Assembly (NCBI GenBank): GCA_019059635.1
Contig: JAGVRJ010000008.1
Span: 1,302,001-1,366,000, forward strand
DNA from: Proales similis
Lineage: Eukaryota > Rotifera > Eurotatoria > Ploima > Proalidae
Direction of reading: 5' to 3'
Length of the DNA stretch: 64,000 nt
Each line of letters starts with the position of its first letter. The stretch's first letter is position 1. Below the pieces are notes generated by a model that searched no databases, was not told where the DNA came from, and saw only the letters and a program-made list of their open reading frames with translations. Below are positions 50,400 through 60,758 of the stretch, in pieces. Position numbers and translations under genes: made by a program.

Positions 50400-52703
50400 T
50401 TATTTTCTGGTATTTTGAACTTCAGTTTTTTGAACTTGAGTCAGAGGAGATCTGAAAGGCAAGTCAAAGTTTGTGCGAAAGTTGTCATTGAAGTAATAGA
50501 GAAGTACGAGGTTCTCCAAGTAGCTGATTGTGAGCAGGAAATGCGAAATCGAAAACAGCATCGGACACACAGAGTGAAAATGCGATTCTGAAACAATGCA
50601 GATTGGAAAAAACCAGCGATCTAATGTATGGATGAGAAGCAAAGCAGCTGTGATCATCTCAGGCAGACGAAAGAGAAAAGAGAAGAGGCCGTTGAGAATG
50701 ACCATTTTGGTGATACGGTTTTCCGCCTCTTCTTTGCGTCTCTCGGTGTTCTGAGATCGCAGAAGCGACAAGAGTCTCAAGTCGATGCCCATGTTCAGCA
50801 AGGTAAACAGAGTGGTCACCAGAAATGTATTGAGTAAATAAGCAGTTTTAAGAAATGATCCCGAATTAAAAACACTCTTTTTATCATCCTGAAAGTACTC
50901 AACCAAGACATCAAGTAAATTATTTACAGTGAATTTCTCGTTAACAAACAAAGTTATCACACTGATTGTCGAGGAGAGAACGAAAATACAAGCAACTGAT
51001 TTAATTGGTCTGACCTTGCGCAACCGAACCAGCTTTTCAGTGTTGAGACCGAATCGATAGAGCACAAACAGAGTGCTGCTCATGTTCGCCGCTAATCTGA
51101 ACGTGTTTCCGAAGTAGCTCTCTACAAACAGATAGAAAGGACGAAAGAAGCTTGTGTAAATGAATGCAGAGCAAAATATGCCGTTTAGCTCAATACAGGT
51201 GACCACTGGGGTGCAAGTGAATATGAAGCCGTGGAGCAGATTGAACCACGAGTTGTAGTAAGTGTACTCCCACATGAACCTGCCCTTGTCAGTCAACTTG
51301 TTGCGGCGGTACTCGGGCGACCTCTTGATCTTGCGAAATGTCCTGATCACCAGAAAGTTGGCAAAGATGCCAAACAGGCTAGTGACTGGCACCAGCCAGA
51401 CATCGGCCAAATACTTGAAAAATTCAAAATCGAGAACGGTGTCGTAGATGGTACGGTATTCTAATGGCTCGACTTTTTCGATCGGGCATCTCTTGGCCAT
51501 TTTATCGAAATTGCATTGCTTAATCAATTGGACCTGATTTACACATGACACTGATCTACCGTGGTAGAGCACTTGATAATTGCTAACAATCCAAAATAAA
51601 AGACAAGAACAGCTCTCATTTGCCCGTTTCTTAATAATCTCACCATAGAACAAGACATTGAGCGAGTGCAGCTCGATCTGGTAGAATATGCAGAACGAAG
51701 AATCTTCAAACGGGTCTACTCCTTTCGTCTCGATCCAAGCTATGTAGTTTGTCTTTTCATGCCGAGATGTACGAGGCTCAGGCTCCTCAAACACAATTAT
51801 TAATGGACTGTCCGTTCCTCTTTTATTAACTTCGTTAAGCCAGTTGGGATTGTTGTGGAGGAAACTTCTTATTCTCGATATGGCCATCAATATTAGTGTT
51901 ACCACGCTCTGCCTCAGAACGCCTGCTTCAAACGAATTCATCATTCCAATACATTGAACAGTCTCGGTTTGGCCAAAAACCGCAACAGGAAAAGTGGTCG
52001 AATCAAATCTCATCCTGTATCCCGATAGCTGCAGCTTATTGACGACGCTATTGAGAGTTCTGTTTGTGGGTTCAAACGAGAGAATGTTATACTTGACTGC
52101 CGAGTCGATCAGCTCAGGCGAAGAAAATGTTAGAATGTAAGCTTGATTGAAAAGCAAAGGACAGGTATTGGTGTGGTATCGAATTCCATAAGCAAAAACG
52201 ACGCTTATTGGCTGCTGGTTTTTGAATGGACTTGTTTCTAATGAGCCTGCAGATGATTCTCTCACTTCAATGCCGTTGTTGTACAAAAGCCTGAAATCTG
52301 TTATTTCAGGGTAAAAGAAGATGTCAGGTGCTGACGAGAAGCTGGGTATTTCAAAGTCAACTGATATTCCTTTCGCCCCGAAGAGCAAGATCATGAATTC
52401 TTTTAAATTAGAGATCGGAGCGAGTAAAGGCCAATAAAATTGATAGAAATCAGCAAGGCGCTCTCCGCTCTCTTCATCTTGGCTATATGTGAAGTATTTT
52501 ATAATCACAGTTCGCATCTGGCATTGCAGAAGCGTTTGATTCAAATTCTCCACTTGGCTTTCGTAAGTATGTTTGCCATCGTTGCTATAAATTCTTATGT
52601 CACATTGAGAGCCACTCGAATCATCATCTTTAGCCTCTAGTTGGCACTTTTTCCGAATTAAAGTGGCCAAAAGAACAATTAGAAATGTGCGTCGTGGCAG
52701 CAT
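50400..52703 (-). CDS. 7TM receptor with LRR-like ectodomain, main subfamily
   Basis: Intronless, 767 residues from the ATG at 52703 (MLPRRTFLIVLLATLI signal peptide); a TATAAA lies on the minus strand about 45 bases upstream. The ectodomain shows NTCPLLFNQAY, LSGYRMRFDSTTFPVAVF, FLHNNPNWLNEVNKR, SSFCIFYQIELHSLNVL and cap CSCLLFW. Helical part: RSPEYRRNKLTDKGRF, CIELNGIFC, VLYRFG, EEAENRITKM, LFRLPEM, LYYFNDNFR. From the cap region to TM1 (plus-strand about 51420-51718) it is identical in DNA to the oppositely oriented receptor at 58075-60357, pointing to gene conversion. Confidence 0.9.
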   Translation of the reverse strand: MLPRRTFLIVLLATLIRKKCQLEAKDDDSSGSQCDIRIYSNDGKHTYESQVENLNQTLLQCQMRTVIIKYFTYSQDEESGERLADFYQFYWPLLAPISNLKEFMILLFGAKGISVDFEIPSFSSAPDIFFYPEITDFRLLYNNGIEVRESSAGSLETSPFKNQQPISVVFAYGIRYHTNTCPLLFNQAYILTFSSPELIDSAVKYNILSFEPTNRTLNSVVNKLQLSGYRMRFDSTTFPVAVFGQTETVQCIGMMNSFEAGVLRQSVVTLILMAISRIRSFLHNNPNWLNEVNKRGTDSPLIIVFEEPEPRTSRHEKTNYIAWIETKGVDPFEDSSFCIFYQIELHSLNVLFYGEIIKKRANESCSCLLFWIVSNYQVLYHGRSVSCVNQVQLIKQCNFDKMAKRCPIEKVEPLEYRTIYDTVLDFEFFKYLADVWLVPVTSLFGIFANFLVIRTFRKIKRSPEYRRNKLTDKGRFMWEYTYYNSWFNLLHGFIFTCTPVVTCIELNGIFCSAFIYTSFFRPFYLFVESYFGNTFRLAANMSSTLFVLYRFGLNTEKLVRLRKVRPIKSVACIFVLSSTISVITLFVNEKFTVNNLLDVLVEYFQDDKKSVFNSGSFLKTAYLLNTFLVTTLFTLLNMGIDLRLLSLLRSQNTERRKEEAENRITKMVILNGLFSFLFRLPEMITAALLLIHTLDRWFFPICIVSESHFHSVCPMLFSISHFLLTISYLENLVLLYYFNDNFRTNFDLPFRSPLTQVQKTEVQNTRK

Positions 52704-52719
52704 ATTTGAATTTAGAGAA

Positions 52720-53028
52720 TTTCACAATCTGATCGGTTGTGTTTATAGAGTCGGTAGAGTCTGTACGCATTAGTCACTGAACTGATGAAATAGGATTGTC
52801 GATCGATGGTTTTGGGGGAAAACAATCAGCATGAGGGATTTGAATTGCTGTCTACAAAGAGCCGATTTGCTTCAAAGAGACCGGTTCAGAAATTGATGCT
52901 TGTCAAGAAATTGGATACCCAACGATTTCAAAGATGTATTGAACAACAAGAGCATGCTGCGAGTATTGAGGAGTGAAGGGAAATCGCTGTCTTATTATAC
53001 TGAGTTTATCCCTATTGAGCCTTGATTA
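52720..53028. other. intergenic region
   Basis: Short upstream region of the minus-strand receptor. Part resembles the duplicated 5' flank at 53890-53960 (AGAAATTGATGCTTG). No gene seen. Confidence 0.35.
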
Positions 53029-53735
53029 CTACCTAGTTCTAGGCTGACTGAGAAAAAAGAGAAGAAAATAGAACTTTGAATGAAAAATAGAATTGTGAGT
53101 ACTGCTCGATCTGGTAGAATATGATGAATCTCCGAAAGCGTCTACTCCTTTCGACTCGATCCAGCTTAAATAGCTTGACTTATCAATGTCAGATGATTGC
53201 AGACCATTTTCTTGAGCGTCACGAATCACTAGTAGTAAAAGAACCCTCGTCTTTCTCTTGTTCACTCGGTGCAGCCAGCCAAGATTATTGTGAGAGAAGC
53301 CTTTTCGTCTTGATATGACCAAAACTATAACTGTGGCCACGCTCTGTTCTAATGCGCTCGCGTCGAACGATTTCATCATTCCGGTTAGAAAGACAGTTTT
53401 GCTGCTGCCAAACACAGCCAGAGAGAAGATTGTCGAATCGAACTTGAGTCCGTAACCGAATAGCTCGAGCCGATCAACCGTGCTATTGAGAGTTCTATTT
53501 GTTGGTTCAAACCCGAGCATGTTAAACTTGACTGTCGAATTGGTCAGATCGAATAGTTTCTCTCCGCCCTCTTCATTTTGACTTGTTCTCTCATATTCGA
53601 TGACCACCGTTGTCGCCGACTGGCATTTCTGAAACCGTCTGGTTGAAAATCGTTAATTGGCCTTCATCTATTTGACCATAACCTTCGCTTTCTATTTTTA
53701 GCGTACATTCATGAGTATTTGAAAAATGAAAATCG
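53029..53735 (-). pseudogene. receptor pseudogene with internal deletion
   Basis: Minus-strand homology to main-subfamily ectodomains: ECTLKIESEGYGQIDEGQL, a frameshift near 53627, VVIEYERTSQNEEGGEKLFD, then a jump of about 130 residues directly to LTNSTVKFNMLGFEPTNRTL, on through GWLHRVNKRKTR and YLSWIESKGVDAF, ending without cap or helices. It has no ATG. The lesions (frameshift, internal deletion, loss of the 3' half) are independent, so it is an old relic. Confidence 0.8.
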
Positions 53736-54237
53736 AGATTTCAGGTTGCTGTTTTCCCGAACACAAGCCAACAACATTGAAAATGAACGTGCCCACATGT
53801 TTTGATTTTGTCGATCCAGACGCTTGACTCTTCTAAAAGAGCGCGTTGCCGATGTTGCTTTCTCAAATGAGAGCAAGATTATGAAATGCGACCCGGCGCA
53901 GGCCAATTTTCTTCAAACAGACTGATTTAGAAATTTATGCTTGACACTGCTAGACGAACGATTGAAAATCGAACAATTTCAACCATATTCAGTATGCGTC
54001 GATGTTATTTGACAGTTCCTGTCTGTCTTGCAGAAAACGTTTGAAAACAACTGAAACCAGACATTTCTTTGTGAGTTGAATGCTTGCGCCTTTGGCAAAA
54101 TGAAGCGAAATCGATAGTGATATTCATATTTGCTTTTGAGTAAGCGATTACTAACTACCGCTTTCTCTCGAGACAAGCGACTTTCAAGCGACTAGTTTTT
54201 GAAGACGCCGAATGCTGCGAAATCTGATTTTCTTTTC
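53727..54237. repeat. duplicated receptor 5' flank (copy 1)
   Basis: About 510 bases, about 95% identical to 57335-57845 in the same orientation. Each copy stands directly upstream of a receptor (54317 and 58075) and includes the shared upstream element. Confidence 0.85.
54186..54214 (+). promoter_or_regulatory. shared receptor upstream element
   Basis: AAGCGACTAGT then TTTGAAGACGCCGAATG, about 103 bases before the ATG at 54317. Confidence 0.5.
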
Positions 54238-54277
54238 AAAAACAAATCATCGAGGCTCCTCCTTCTGGGCTTTTTGC

Positions 54278-54285
54278 TATTTAAC
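54278..54285 (+). promoter_or_regulatory. TATA-like box TATTTAAC
   Basis: 39 bases before the ATG at 54317 and 21 before the in-frame ATG at 54299. The spacing favours the later codon. Confidence 0.4.
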
Positions 54286-54316
54286 CAGGTGCTTAAAAAT
54301 GGATCAGGAAAGGAAA

Positions 54317-56596
54317 ATGTTTCTGGACGTGTTCTCGATTATCTGCATTCTGACCCGGCTTCATCTAAGCAACACATTCGAGGCTAACAGCTCTGATTGG
54401 ATTGATCCTTACTGTTACGTTCAGTTAGGCAGCAAAGCTGATGATTCTGTCGATCAAGATCGACTGAAGGTGTTCAATCAAACGGTCCAGCAATGCGAAA
54501 TGAGAGGAGTGTATTTAAATTACGAAATAACCAGTCAAAATGAAGAGAGCGGAGAGAGCCTTGCCGATTTCAATAATAATGTGTTTCCGTTGGTTGCTCA
54601 AATTTCAAATCTATCTCAATTGAGCCTGTTGATCACGGGAGGAAGAGGAATATCAGTTGACTTTAAAATACCCAGGCTGTCAGCGTCGACTCAGATATTC
54701 TTCATGACGCAGCTATTTGATTTAAGGCTCGTGTACAACAACGGCCATGAAGTGAGGGAGTCGTCGGCAGGACTGTTAGACACCAGCCCATTCAAAAATG
54801 AGCAACCGATCTATATCTGGCTTTCTAAAGGAACTCGATACCATTTGAACACTTGCCCATTGATATTTAACGAAGCCTTCCTGTCCAATTTAATGCTGGC
54901 CGAACTGACTGATTCGAGAGTAAAGCTAAACATGCTCGAATTCGAACCGACAAACAGAACACTCCAGAGCACTGTGAATAGCCTGCGTTTATCAGGCTAC
55001 GGGCTTAGATTCAGTTCGAAGATTTTTCCTCTCGCCGTGTTCGCAAAAACCGTGAGTCTGTATTTAAGCGGAACTGTCAACTCGTTTGAGGCTTCTTCTT
55101 TAAAGCAGAGTCAATTGATAGCAATAGCCTTAGCGTTATCAAAATTAAAAATGTTCTTTCACAACAATCCCGGCTGGCTGAACGAAGTGAACAAAAGGCA
55201 AACGTTTGCGCCCTTAATGATAGAACTAAAGGAACCTGAAGAAGATCCGACAAATTCAATAGACCAAGATCGCTTACACTATTCTACTTGGATCGAGTCA
55301 AGACAAAGAAACGCTTTCGATGATTCTTCATTCTGCATATTCTACCAGATTGAACGCTACGCGCTCAATGTCTTATTTTATGGTGATATGATCGCCATAC
55401 AGGCAAATAAGAGCTGCTCTTGTCTTTTATTTTGGATTGTAAGCTTTCACCGGCTCCAAGATTATGATTGTAGCAATCAAGTTCGGCTAAATAGAGAATG
55501 CAACTTCAGCAAAATGGCTGTGAGATGCTCGATCGAAAAAGTCGAGCTGCTGGCCTACAAAACCATCTACGACACCATTCTCGATCTTGAATTTTTCAAG
55601 TATTTGGCCGATGTCTGGCTGGTGCCAGTCACTAGCCTGTTTGGCATCTTTGCCAACTTTCTGGTGATCAGGACATTTCGCAAGATCAAGAGGTCGCCCG
55701 AGTACCGCCGCAACAAGTTGACTGACAAGGGCAGGTTCATGTGGGAGTACACTTACTACAACTCGTGGTTTCTCCTTCTCCACGGCTTCATATTCCTCCT
55801 TGGCCCACTGACCACGTGTATTGAGCTGGACGGAATTTTCTGCTCGGCTTTCATTAACTCGAGCATGTTTCGTCTATACTATTTGTTTGTCGAAAAGCTT
55901 ATGGGCAACACATTCAGACTGGCAGCGAACATGAGCAGCACCATGTTTGTGCTCTATCGCTTTGGTCTCAACACTGAAAAGCTTGTTCGGTTGCGCAAAG
56001 TCAAACCGAGAAAATCAGTTGCTAGTCTATTCATACTGTCCTTGCTGATAAGCGTGATTACTTTGTTTACAAACGAAAAATTCACTTTCATGAGTTTAGG
56101 GTATAGTGCATTTGCATACTTTTTGGATATTGAATTTGATATTCTCAAATCGGGACTATTTCTTCAAAGCGCTTTTCTTCTAAACACATTTCTGGTGACC
56201 ACTCTGTTTACCTTGCTGAACATGGGCATCGACTTGAGACTCTTGTCGCTTCTGCGATCTCAGAACACCGAGAGACGCAAAGAAGAGGCGGAGAAGCGCA
56301 TCACCAAGATGGTCATTCTCAACGGCCTCTTCTCTTTTCTCTTTCGTCTGCCCGAAATGATTACCGCGTTCCTACTGTTAATATTCACATTAGACCATCA
56401 CACTTTTCCCTACTGCATTGTTTCAAGTGGACGTTATCACTCTGTTTGTCCGATGTTGTTTTCGATTTCGCATTTCCTGCTCACAATCAGCTACTTGGAG
56501 AACTTGATTCTTCTCTATTACTTCAATGACAGCTTTCGCAAAAATTTCAAATGGCCGCTTAAAACAGCATCAGCCGAACATCAGACACGACCATAG
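54317..56596 (+). CDS. 7TM receptor with LRR-like ectodomain, main subfamily
   Basis: Intronless, 759 residues from the ATG at 54317 (MFLDVFSIICILTRLHL signal peptide). In-frame ATGs at 54299 and 54212 lie too close to, or upstream of, the TATTTAAC box. Features: LSGYGLRFSSKIFPLAVF, FFHNNPGWLNEVNKR, SSFCIFYQIERYALNVL, cap CSCLLFW, RSPEYRRNKLTDKGRF, CIELDGIFC, MFVLYRFG, RRKEEAEKRITKM, LFRLPEM and LYYFNDSFRKNF. From ICL1 to TM3 and from TM5 to TM6 it is almost identical to the receptor at 58075, with which it forms a tandem pair with a repeat period of about 3.6 kb. Confidence 0.9.
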   Translation: MFLDVFSIICILTRLHLSNTFEANSSDWIDPYCYVQLGSKADDSVDQDRLKVFNQTVQQCEMRGVYLNYEITSQNEESGESLADFNNNVFPLVAQISNLSQLSLLITGGRGISVDFKIPRLSASTQIFFMTQLFDLRLVYNNGHEVRESSAGLLDTSPFKNEQPIYIWLSKGTRYHLNTCPLIFNEAFLSNLMLAELTDSRVKLNMLEFEPTNRTLQSTVNSLRLSGYGLRFSSKIFPLAVFAKTVSLYLSGTVNSFEASSLKQSQLIAIALALSKLKMFFHNNPGWLNEVNKRQTFAPLMIELKEPEEDPTNSIDQDRLHYSTWIESRQRNAFDDSSFCIFYQIERYALNVLFYGDMIAIQANKSCSCLLFWIVSFHRLQDYDCSNQVRLNRECNFSKMAVRCSIEKVELLAYKTIYDTILDLEFFKYLADVWLVPVTSLFGIFANFLVIRTFRKIKRSPEYRRNKLTDKGRFMWEYTYYNSWFLLLHGFIFLLGPLTTCIELDGIFCSAFINSSMFRLYYLFVEKLMGNTFRLAANMSSTMFVLYRFGLNTEKLVRLRKVKPRKSVASLFILSLLISVITLFTNEKFTFMSLGYSAFAYFLDIEFDILKSGLFLQSAFLLNTFLVTTLFTLLNMGIDLRLLSLLRSQNTERRKEEAEKRITKMVILNGLFSFLFRLPEMITAFLLLIFTLDHHTFPYCIVSSGRYHSVCPMLFSISHFLLTISYLENLILLYYFNDSFRKNFKWPLKTASAEHQTRP

Positions 56597-56699
56597 CCTC
56601 AAACCGAGTCTTTATGCCAACACCATTCGGCAACCACAAACGCAACTTGAATTAAATTTTTTTTCTCATTTTCGTTAGATTCTTAACCAAAAGCCTTGA

Positions 56700-57000
56700 T
56701 AGCTTGCGGGTTCGCTCTAAGCATATTAATTAGCTTGACGACCTTGTTCGTAAACGAAAAATTTTCTCTTTTATGAGTGTCCTGAGATTCTCCAGCTTTT
56801 ATCGTTCAAGTTCAATTGACTTTCTCGGTTTAAGTTTATCATTAAAAATTTTCTATTTTTCCAACTTCTTTTTGGGGGCTTTTTATCCTGACCAATAATG
56901 TTCATCGACTCTTGTTTTTTCCGAACTAGGAGCATCTACAGGGCCAAGGAAGAGGCCGAGAGGCGCATCAACAAAATTGCCAATAAAAAGAAAAGCCAAT
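56700..57000 (+). pseudogene. receptor relic (TM4 to ICL3)
   Basis: Broken frames contain LTTLFVNEKFS, IDFLGLSLSLKIFYFSNF and, after frame changes, GPRKRPRGAST-type sequence corresponding at DNA level to AAGGAAGAGGCCGAGAGGCG (KEEAERR). Multiple stops and frame changes; no ectodomain. Confidence 0.65.
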
Positions 57001-57084
57001 TCAAATAAAGGAGCATCCATTCAGTGAAAGCGCAAATCTTCCAAGTGATCGGAAAAAATTTAAAAATCTATTTTAATCAAAGCT

Positions 57085-57330
57085 CCTGGCCATCAGTCAG
57101 CCTAATTAGCCTTGTTTGCGAATGAAAAATTAACTTTTAAAAGTCTTTTGATATTTCCAAATAGAGTTGACTTAATTGAGTTGAAAAAATCGGGTTGACT
57201 TCTTCTCTTAAGCTTTCTTTTTATTCATTATTGGTGACCACTTTTCTTAGTTTGTCCAACTTGTCAATCGAGTGTAAACCTTATCGCCCCTACTATTTGA
57301 GAGTCACGAAAGACGCAAAGGAGGTCTTTT
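57085..57330 (+). pseudogene. second receptor relic (TM4 to ICL3)
   Basis: A separate, even more decayed copy of the same portion: SLVCE, stop, KINF, then SLLVTTFLSLSNLSIECKPY (paralogs LLVTTLFTLLNMGIDLRL) and GAAAGACGCAAAGGAGG (ERRKEE). It ends at the duplicated 5' flank beginning at 57335. Confidence 0.65.
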
Positions 57331-57334
57331 TGCA

Positions 57335-57845
57335 AATCGAGATTTCAGGTTGCTGTTTTCCCGAACACAAGCCAACAACAGAAGCATTGAAAATGAGCGT
57401 GCCCACATGTTTTGATTTTGTCGATCCAGACGCTTGACTCTTCTAAAAGAGCGCGTTGCCGATGTTGCTTTCTCAAATGAGAGCAAGATTTTGAAATGCG
57501 ACCCGGCGCAGGCCAATTTTCTTCAAACAGACTGATTTAGAAATTTATGCTTGACGCTGCTAGACACTGCTAATTGAAAATCGAACAATTTCAACCTTAT
57601 TCAGTATGCGTCGATGTTTTTTGACAGTTCCTGCTGTCTTGCAGAAAACGTTTGAAAACAACTGAAACCAGACATTTCTTTGTGAGTTGAATGCTTGCGC
57701 CTTTGGCAAAATGAAGCGAAATCGATAGTGATATTCATATTTGCTTTTGAGTAAGCGATTACTAACTACCGCTTTCTCTCGAGACAAGCGACTTTCAAGC
57801 GACTAGTTTTTGAAGACGCCGAATGCTTGTCTGCTGCGAAATGAC
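57335..57845. repeat. duplicated receptor 5' flank (copy 2)
   Basis: Same-orientation copy of 53727-54237, interrupting the relic at 57085-57330. It ends just after the shared element. Confidence 0.85.
57798..57826 (+). promoter_or_regulatory. shared receptor upstream element
   Basis: Identical to the element at 54186-54214, but about 249 bases before the ATG at 58075. Confidence 0.5.
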
Positions 57846-58074
57846 AAATCGCTTTTTTCTGTTAAATTGATCCTAGTCTGATGCTGTAGCATAGTGGGAA
57901 AGAAGGAAATTTCATGAAAAAGCATTTCAATTCATGTTGGCCACCATTAGGTCGTATTTCAAATCTTCTCGTCGCTTTCGCAAAATAATCACCCAAGGCC
58001 CCTATTTTATCTTTAAATCCATACAATGAGCATAAGTGTCTGAACCGAAAAAATACTGAAACCACAATTGACAA

Positions 58075-60357
58075 ATGTTGACGCGGACATTATTAAAGCT
58101 ACTGATGTCGGCTTGTATTTGGGCAGCCATCGGCAGACTCAAGGCTGACCAACAGGATTGTAGAGTTGAGATAGAGAGCATAGGCAAACAACATGTTAAT
58201 AAAGACCGACTGAACATGTTCAATCTAACGCTTCAGAAATGTCAATCAAGCAGCGTTTATTTAACTTACTTGAGAAGAACCGACAATGGAAAAGGTGGAG
58301 AGAGTATGGCCGACCTGAATCAGATTGTCTTGCCTCTGCTCACTCAAATCTCAAATCTCAGAGAACTGGACTTGATTGTTTTGGGCGGAGAAGGAATATC
58401 AGTTGAATTTAAAATTCCTAGCTTCTCTTCAGCTCCTGACATCACATTCATTCACAATATACTTAATTTAAGGCTCCTGTACAACAACGGAACTGAAGTG
58501 AGAGACTCATTGGCAGAATCATTGGAGGCAAGTCCATTCAACAATAGACATCCGATTACTATATTGCTTACTAAAGGAATTAAATACCATTTGAACACTT
58601 GCCCACTGATATTTAACAGAGCTTTCATATCGATCTTAAACTTGGATGAAATATCTGACTCGGCAGTTAAACATAATCTACTCTCGTTCGAATCGACCAA
58701 TAGAACTCTTTCTAGTATCGTCTACAAATTACAGCTGACCGGCTACGGGCTAAGGTTCGATTTGAAAACTTTCCCTCTGTCAGTGTTTTCAAAGACGAAA
58801 ATTGTCTTTTTTCGGGGAATGATGAATTTGTTTCAAGGCGACACTTTGAAAAAGAGCACCGTTTACAAGCTAATTTTAGCCATTTCGAGATTAAGAAGAT
58901 TTTTTCACAACAATCCAGACTGGCTTAACGAAGCCAACAAAAGACATACCAATAGATCATTACTGATTGAGATTGACGAGCCAGAAAGTCGTTTGCTTTC
59001 TATTCACAAAGATCAGACGGGCTTCATAAGTTGGATTGAGTCAATAGGAGTAGACCCGTTTGAAGATTCTTCGTTCTGCATATTCTACCAGATCGAGCTG
59101 CACTCGCTCAATGTCTTGTTCTATGGTGAGATTATTAAGAAACGGGCAAATGAGAGCTGTTCTTGTCTTTTATTTTGGATTGTTAGCAATTATCAAGTGC
59201 TCTACCACGGTAGATCAGTGTCATGTGTAAATCAGGTCCAATTGATTAAGCAATGCAATTTCGATAAAATGGCCAAGAGATGCCCGATCGAAAAAGTCGA
59301 GCCATTAGAATACCGTACCATCTACGACACCGTTCTAGATTTTGAATTTTTCAAGTATTTGGCCGATGTCTGGCTGGTGCCAGTCACTAGCCTGTTTGGC
59401 ATCTTTGCCAACTTTCTGGTGATCAGGACATTTCGCAAGATCAAGAGGTCGACCGAGTACCGCCGCAACAAGTTGACTGACAAGGGCAGGTTCATGTGGG
59501 AGTACACTTACTACAACTCGTGGTTTCTCCTTCTCCACGGCTTCATATTCCTCCTTGGCCCACTGACCACGTGTATTGAGCTGGACGGAATTTTCTGCTC
59601 TCCATTTATCTCAACAAATTTCTTTCGTCTCTACTACTTGCTTGCAGAAAAGCTTATGGGCAACACATTCAGACTCGCAGCGAACATGAGCAGCACCATG
59701 TTTGTGCTCTATCGGTTCGGTCTGAACACTGAAAAGCTGGTTCGGTTGCGCAAAGTCAAACCGAAAAAATCAATTGCTTGCCTCTTCATTGCATCTCTGT
59801 TGATCAGCGTCATTACTTTGTTTGTGAATGAGAAATTAACGGTGAAAGATTTATGGGAATATGCAATTTCGTACTTGGTTTATGCTGTTTTTGATATTCT
59901 CAAATCGGGACTATTTCTTCAAAGCGCTTTTCTTCTAAACACATTTCTGGTGACCACTCTGTTTACCTTGCTGAACATGGGCATCGACTTGAGACTCTTG
60001 TCGCTTCTGCGATCTCAGAACACCGAAAGACGCAAAGAAGAGGCGGAGAAGCGCATCACCAAGATGGTCATTCTCAACGGCCTCTTCTCTTTTCTCTTTC
60101 GTCTGCCCGAAATGATCTCGTCCCTTTTGCTGCTCATTTATACATTAGATCGGCAAAGTTTTCCCATTTGTCTTGTTTCCGAATCGCATTTTCACTCTGT
60201 GTGTCCGATGTTGTTTTCGATTTCGCATTTCCTGCTCACAGTCAGCTACTTGGAGAACTTGATTCTTCTCTACTACTTCAATGACAGCTTCCGCAAAAAT
60301 TTCAAATGGCCAATGAGGATAGCTTCACTCACTAAAAGAGGAAGAACAGCAGATTGA
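58075..60357 (+). CDS. 7TM receptor with LRR-like ectodomain, main subfamily (mosaic)
   Basis: Intronless, 760 residues from the ATG at 58075 (MLTRTLLKLLMSACIW signal peptide). It carries the full family motif set (FFHNNPDWLNEANKR, CSCLLFW, CIELDGIFC, VLYRFG, LFRLPEM, LYYFNDSFRKNF), except that ICL1 reads RSTEYRRNK, with Thr for the usual Pro. The DNA is a patchwork: about 59051-59350 is identical to the minus-strand receptor at 50400-52703, while ICL1-TM3 and TM5-TM6 follow the receptor at 54317-56596. Its N-terminal ectodomain and ECL2 are its own. Apparently functional. Confidence 0.9.
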   Translation: MLTRTLLKLLMSACIWAAIGRLKADQQDCRVEIESIGKQHVNKDRLNMFNLTLQKCQSSSVYLTYLRRTDNGKGGESMADLNQIVLPLLTQISNLRELDLIVLGGEGISVEFKIPSFSSAPDITFIHNILNLRLLYNNGTEVRDSLAESLEASPFNNRHPITILLTKGIKYHLNTCPLIFNRAFISILNLDEISDSAVKHNLLSFESTNRTLSSIVYKLQLTGYGLRFDLKTFPLSVFSKTKIVFFRGMMNLFQGDTLKKSTVYKLILAISRLRRFFHNNPDWLNEANKRHTNRSLLIEIDEPESRLLSIHKDQTGFISWIESIGVDPFEDSSFCIFYQIELHSLNVLFYGEIIKKRANESCSCLLFWIVSNYQVLYHGRSVSCVNQVQLIKQCNFDKMAKRCPIEKVEPLEYRTIYDTVLDFEFFKYLADVWLVPVTSLFGIFANFLVIRTFRKIKRSTEYRRNKLTDKGRFMWEYTYYNSWFLLLHGFIFLLGPLTTCIELDGIFCSPFISTNFFRLYYLLAEKLMGNTFRLAANMSSTMFVLYRFGLNTEKLVRLRKVKPKKSIACLFIASLLISVITLFVNEKLTVKDLWEYAISYLVYAVFDILKSGLFLQSAFLLNTFLVTTLFTLLNMGIDLRLLSLLRSQNTERRKEEAEKRITKMVILNGLFSFLFRLPEMISSLLLLIYTLDRQSFPICLVSESHFHSVCPMLFSISHFLLTVSYLENLILLYYFNDSFRKNFKWPMRIASLTKRGRTAD

Positions 60358-60758
60358 GATTGGTTCCTTAACGAGCCTGTTAAGATGGAATGAAAAGAAA
60401 TTGGGCTTTATTTGTATTTCACTCCAACCTAAGAAGCGACAATTACGGTCGACCAGAATAAAAGCGAAATATTGGTTTTAGGCAATCATTTTGGTTACTT
60501 TTGTCTTGACTCTGGTCTTAAGATGGTTAGTAGATTAAAGCGGGGTTTATCAATGTTTTGGTCACAATCAGTGTGCTCAGTTGGCACTCGGCTCAAACTG
60601 CGCAGTTTATTGTTGTTGATCCAATCTCGCATGTGTTCAAGATATTTAAAAAAAAAAGGTTTGAAAAGTCGAATTTTCTTGAACAGATGAGTTGTGGTCT
60701 GAGACCCAGATTTTAATAATGAATCAGAGTGATGATTGAATCAGAATGAATCAACATG
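60358..60758. other. intergenic region between convergent receptors
   Basis: About 400 bases without a recognisable gene or relic. Confidence 0.4.

Noticed and set aside
60472-60690. Open frame between convergent receptors
   Set aside because: Does not begin with ATG, no motif or paralog.
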